Shown: positions 7,643 through 9,162 of the stretch, one piece after another
Layout: each line of letters begins with the position of its first letter
How positions within the stretch are numbered: position 1 is the first letter of the stretch
The notes under the pieces: generated by a model
The model's database searches: none
Told to the model about the DNA's origin: nothing
Seen by the model: the letters and a program-made list of their open reading frames with translations, nothing else
Source of the DNA: Desulfobacterales bacterium
GTDB taxonomy: Bacteria > Desulfobacterota > Desulfobacteria > Desulfobacterales > JAFDCJ01
Assembly: GCA_029932495.1 (NCBI GenBank)
Contig: JAOZPY010000091.1
Span: forward strand, 1-9,162
Length of the DNA: 9,162 bases
Direction: 5' to 3'
Made by a program: the position numbers and the translations under genes

Positions 7643-8736
7643 ATTTTGACCTCCTGGCGCTCCGGTCCCACAATGACCGTATCCAGATGCATGGGTTGAA
7701 AGTCCTTGAGTTTATCCCGGTCGGGGATGGCGGCGTCCAGACCGCAGATTTCCGAGGAAAAGGCAAACTGTCCGGGTTTGCCGCCGACCACCCCGGGCCG
7801 GAGTTTTTTGCGATCCTGCACCATGAACAGGCTGTGGTCAGCCAGACAGCCGATGACACAGTTGGGCCCGTCGATGATCAACTGACGGCAGGTTTGCTTC
7901 AGGTTTTTTAAAAACCGGGCATCCGAGTGATCGGCAATGGCCTCGTCCTGCAGCGGCGTGATGATGTGTTTGTACAGTTCCAGGGGCAACCCCAGGTGTG
8001 CCATGGCGTAGTGCAGAATATGAGTAAAAACCTCCGAATCGGATTCATAACCCTTATAGCCGGGGTATCTCCGGGATTCAAGATAGGCGCGGATGGGGAT
8101 AAAGGCGGTGTTTTCTCCATTGGTCATGGTGGAAAAACCTTGCAGGAAAAAGGGATGGCAGGCATACAGGGTGATGCCGTAATTGGTGTTCTGCCGCCCC
8201 TGGGCCATGATTACCCGGGCGTAGAGCTCTTTGCGGTCCAATTTTAAATAGTTGGCCACCACCAGGGGGTCGCCGATTTCCTTGATCATGATCACATCGG
8301 GCCAGAAGGAAAAAACGATCATATCCTTCTTTTCTTCACCCATGGCCCTGAGCTGCAGCCGGATGGTCAGCAGTCGCTCGAGGCGTTCTGCGGGACTGAC
8401 ATCATCCCATTCCTCCGGGTATTCATAGGCCCGAATCAGGTAGATATCCCGTTTGGGCACGCCGGGCGGCGGTGTTTTCGGGACCTTGATGGAGATCTTG
8501 TACTTGGTCATGAACCCGACATCCATCATGAAAGAATCCAGGCGCTTGAGGCCCTTGTCGCTGAAGATACCGGACAAAATCGGCGCATCCTTGATGTCCT
8601 CAAACGGGCCGGCGAGATCCCTCAGGAAAAGCCCCACCCCGGAACCGTCATGGCCTTCACGCATCACATTCAAAGCTTCCATGGCGACCATGGGCGATAG
8701 CGGTTTTTGACTGGATATGGCAAATAAGCGGCACAT
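7606..8736 (-). CDS. Class II glutamine amidotransferase subunit (GltB domain 1-like)
   Basis: A 376-residue Ntn-hydrolase glutaminase. Cys2, exposed after methionine removal, is the nucleophile in MCRLFAIS. Other catalytic-site motifs follow: GHDGSG (28-33), AQGRQNTNYG with Arg181 (178-187), ACHPFF (192-197), TNGENTAF with the Asn206-Gly207 oxyanion pair (205-212) and SDSEVF (232-237). The long gap between Cys2 and the NGE motif is like the GltB glutaminase domain (NG near residue 230) and unlike GlmS (near residue 100). It would release ammonia from glutamine for the FMN subunit encoded next, whose start lies inside this gene. The ATG at 8736 is chosen because GAGGAG sits five bases upstream. 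The frame extends to 8973, but that stretch holds the promoter and would bury the catalytic cysteine. It is the first gene of the four-gene unit. Confidence 0.92.
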   Translation of the reverse strand: MCRLFAISSQKPLSPMVAMEALNVMREGHDGSGVGLFLRDLAGPFEDIKDAPILSGIFSDKGLKRLDSFMMDVGFMTKYKISIKVPKTPPPGVPKRDIYLIRAYEYPEEWDDVSPAERLERLLTIRLQLRAMGEEKKDMIVFSFWPDVIMIKEIGDPLVVANYLKLDRKELYARVIMAQGRQNTNYGITLYACHPFFLQGFSTMTNGENTAFIPIRAYLESRRYPGYKGYESDSEVFTHILHYAMAHLGLPLELYKHIITPLQDEAIADHSDARFLKNLKQTCRQLIIDGPNCVIGCLADHSLFMVQDRKKLRPGVVGGKPGQFAFSSEICGLDAAIPDRDKLKDFQPMHLDTVIVGPERQEVKICSQKDPLPLPH

Positions 8737-8787
8737 TTTTTCTCCTCGACGACGCTGAGTCTGTAAAAGAAAAAACGATTTCGGTTC

Positions 8788-8827
8788 GCCGGTGGGCATT
8801 TCCAACAGTTGCCGTAACCCAGCCGGC
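8788..8827 (-). promoter_or_regulatory. GC-rich stem-loop in the 5' leader of the glutamate synthase-like operon
   Basis: In the predicted roughly 100-base leader, the 5' arm on the minus strand (GCCGG-C-TGGG, 8818-8827) pairs with CCCA-CCGGC (8788-8796), giving nine base pairs with one bulged base and a 21-base loop. A run of nearly pure T in the transcript (complement of 8765-8775) follows about 12 bases later, and the ribosome-binding site another 20 bases beyond. It could be an attenuator or a translation-control element. The gap before the T run argues against a simple terminator. Confidence 0.35.
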
Positions 8828-8845
8828 CAGCCGCAGAAAGTTATT

Positions 8846-8874
8846 AATTTAGATGGATATGATGATAAAGTCAA
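8846..8874 (-). promoter_or_regulatory. Sigma70-like promoter for the amidotransferase/glutamate synthase-like/purF operon
   Basis: On the minus strand TTGACT (8869-8874) is separated by exactly 17 bases from TAAATT (8846-8851). The predicted transcription start is near 8839, leaving a leader of about 100 bases before the ATG at 8736. I saw no comparable promoter between the four genes, which supports a single transcript. Confidence 0.6.
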
Positions 8875-8883
8875 ATTAAAATT

Positions 8884-8898
8884 CCGGTGGGGCACCGG
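8884..8898. promoter_or_regulatory. Perfect 6-bp inverted repeat between divergent promoters, possible operator
   Basis: CCGGTG and CACCGG flank a 3-base GGG centre, on the plus strand at 8884-8889 and 8893-8898. It lies about 10 bp upstream of the minus-strand -35 box and about 22 bp upstream of the plus-strand -35 box. That placement suits a regulator acting on both promoters. On the minus strand it is also followed by a T-rich stretch, so a hairpin that blocks read-through is the alternative. Confidence 0.35.
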
Positions 8899-8919
8899 CG
8901 GTGGGCAGGCATTATTTTT

Positions 8920-8948
8920 TTGACAGGCCTCCAGCTTTAATTTATTAT
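8920..8948 (+). promoter_or_regulatory. Near-consensus sigma70 promoter for the divergent lipoprotein gene
   Basis: A perfect TTGACA -35 box (8920-8925), a 17-base spacer and a TATTAT -10 box (8943-8948, five of six consensus bases). Transcription would start near 8955, about 90 bases before the ATG at 9047. By sequence it is the strongest promoter in the window. Confidence 0.7.
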
Positions 8949-9046
8949 TCTCCAGGATTATCAGCGAGGTCAAAGTGCAGCTGATGTGCGCGCGAACAGC
9001 TTTTTAGAGTCAAGTCCGCGGTATCATACGGCGTTAGGGAGGAGCC

Positions 9047-9162
9047 ATGAAAAGAAGCACCCGATTCTCTACCACCGCCGGCGCCATGACGCGGCGCCGG
9101 TTTTTGTGGCTTTCGGCGGTCAGCGCCGTCGGACTGGCGGCCGGCTGTGCCACCAACCCGGT
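9047..9162 (+). CDS. Tat-type lipoprotein, 5' fragment, possibly M48-family metallopeptidase
   Basis: The first 38 codons, cut by the window edge. A strong GGGAGGAG lies two bases before the ATG at 9047. The N-terminus carries a twin-arginine motif TRRRFL (15-20), a hydrophobic stretch (WLSAVSAVGLAA) and a lipobox LAAGC with the lipidated cysteine at residue 34. A folded, possibly cofactor-bearing protein exported by Tat and anchored as a lipoprotein is therefore predicted. The ATG at 9086 (MTRRRF) is an alternative start that keeps the whole signal, but it lacks a comparable ribosome-binding site. The mature start CATNPV resembles the CATNPVTG that often begins Gram-negative M48 metallopeptidase lipoproteins; with only five mature residues this is a suggestion. 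It is divergent from the glutamate synthase-like operon. Confidence 0.7.
   Translation, partial: MKRSTRFSTTAGAMTRRRFLWLSAVSAVGLAAGCATNP

Larger units (their letters stand above)
8737..9046. other. Divergent intergenic control region
   Basis: These 310 bp lie between two divergently read genes and hold no supportable coding sequence. The contents, listed separately, are a minus-strand promoter at 8846-8874, a plus-strand promoter at 8920-8948, a perfect inverted repeat at 8884-8898 between the two -35 boxes, and a GC-rich stem-loop in the leader of the amidotransferase operon at 8788-8827. The centre is AT-rich. The plus-strand leader (about 8955-9046) also has a 5-bp AGCTG/CAGCT pair followed by a short T run, too weak to call. 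Confidence 0.6.

Noticed and set aside
7606..8736. Identification of the glutaminase as GlmS or a second PurF
   Set aside because: No isomerase or phosphoribosyltransferase domain follows, the Cys-to-NGE distance matches GltB, and the downstream genes supply the remaining glutamate synthase modules.
8737..8973. 79-residue N-terminal extension of the glutaminase gene (in-frame start at 8973)
   Set aside because: It would bury the catalytic cysteine that must be at the mature N-terminus, it overlaps the predicted promoter and leader, and the ATG at 8736 has a strong ribosome-binding site.
1..9162. CRISPR arrays, tRNA/rRNA genes, insertion sequences or phage genes
   Set aside because: No regularly spaced repeats, no tRNA- or rRNA-like stretches and no transposase or integrase motifs were seen on either strand.

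Overview
The window looks like chromosomal DNA of an anaerobic, GC-moderate Gram-negative bacterium, most plausibly a deltaproteobacterium (Desulfobacterota, sulfate-reducer-like). The evidence is the density of ferredoxin-type [4Fe-4S] motifs, a PurF with iron-sulfur cysteines, an archaeal-style split glutamate synthase, an outer-membrane DUF481-type barrel and a Tat/lipobox signal peptide. This placement is inference; there is no rRNA or other marker here.

Layout. (1) Positions 1-360, plus strand: the 3' end of a DUF481-like outer-membrane beta-barrel gene. (2) Positions 422-1944, minus strand: a two-gene unit with its own sigma70-like promoter, encoding a stand-alone cyclic-nucleotide-binding-domain protein and, coupled by an ATGA overlap, a radical SAM protein with a cysteine-rich C-terminus. 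(3) Positions 2190-8736, minus strand: a four-gene unit, read in the order class II glutamine amidotransferase, ferredoxin-FMN glutamate-synthase core, GXGXG/GltD-like/ferredoxin fusion, and purF. (4) Positions 8737-9046: a divergent control region with two back-to-back sigma70-like promoters and inverted repeats. (5) Position 9047 to the end, plus strand: the start of a Tat-type lipoprotein gene, possibly an M48 metallopeptidase.

How the genes work together. The first three genes of the large unit together hold all modules of glutamate synthase: the glutaminase domain, the FMN/Fe-S synthase domain, the GXGXG beta-helix and the NAD(P)H/FAD subunit. The modules are divided differently from the usual GltB plus GltD: the GXGXG domain has moved onto the GltD-like subunit, and extra ferredoxin domains sit on both redox subunits. 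PurF, a second glutamine-dependent amidotransferase and the committed step of purine synthesis, follows after about 44 bp, so glutamine nitrogen handling and purine entry are probably co-expressed. No mobile element, CRISPR array, tRNA or rRNA was seen. The points most worth a second look are the rearranged Fe-S-rich glutamate synthase-like complex with purF, and the CNB/radical SAM pair, whose substrate cannot be read from the sequence.
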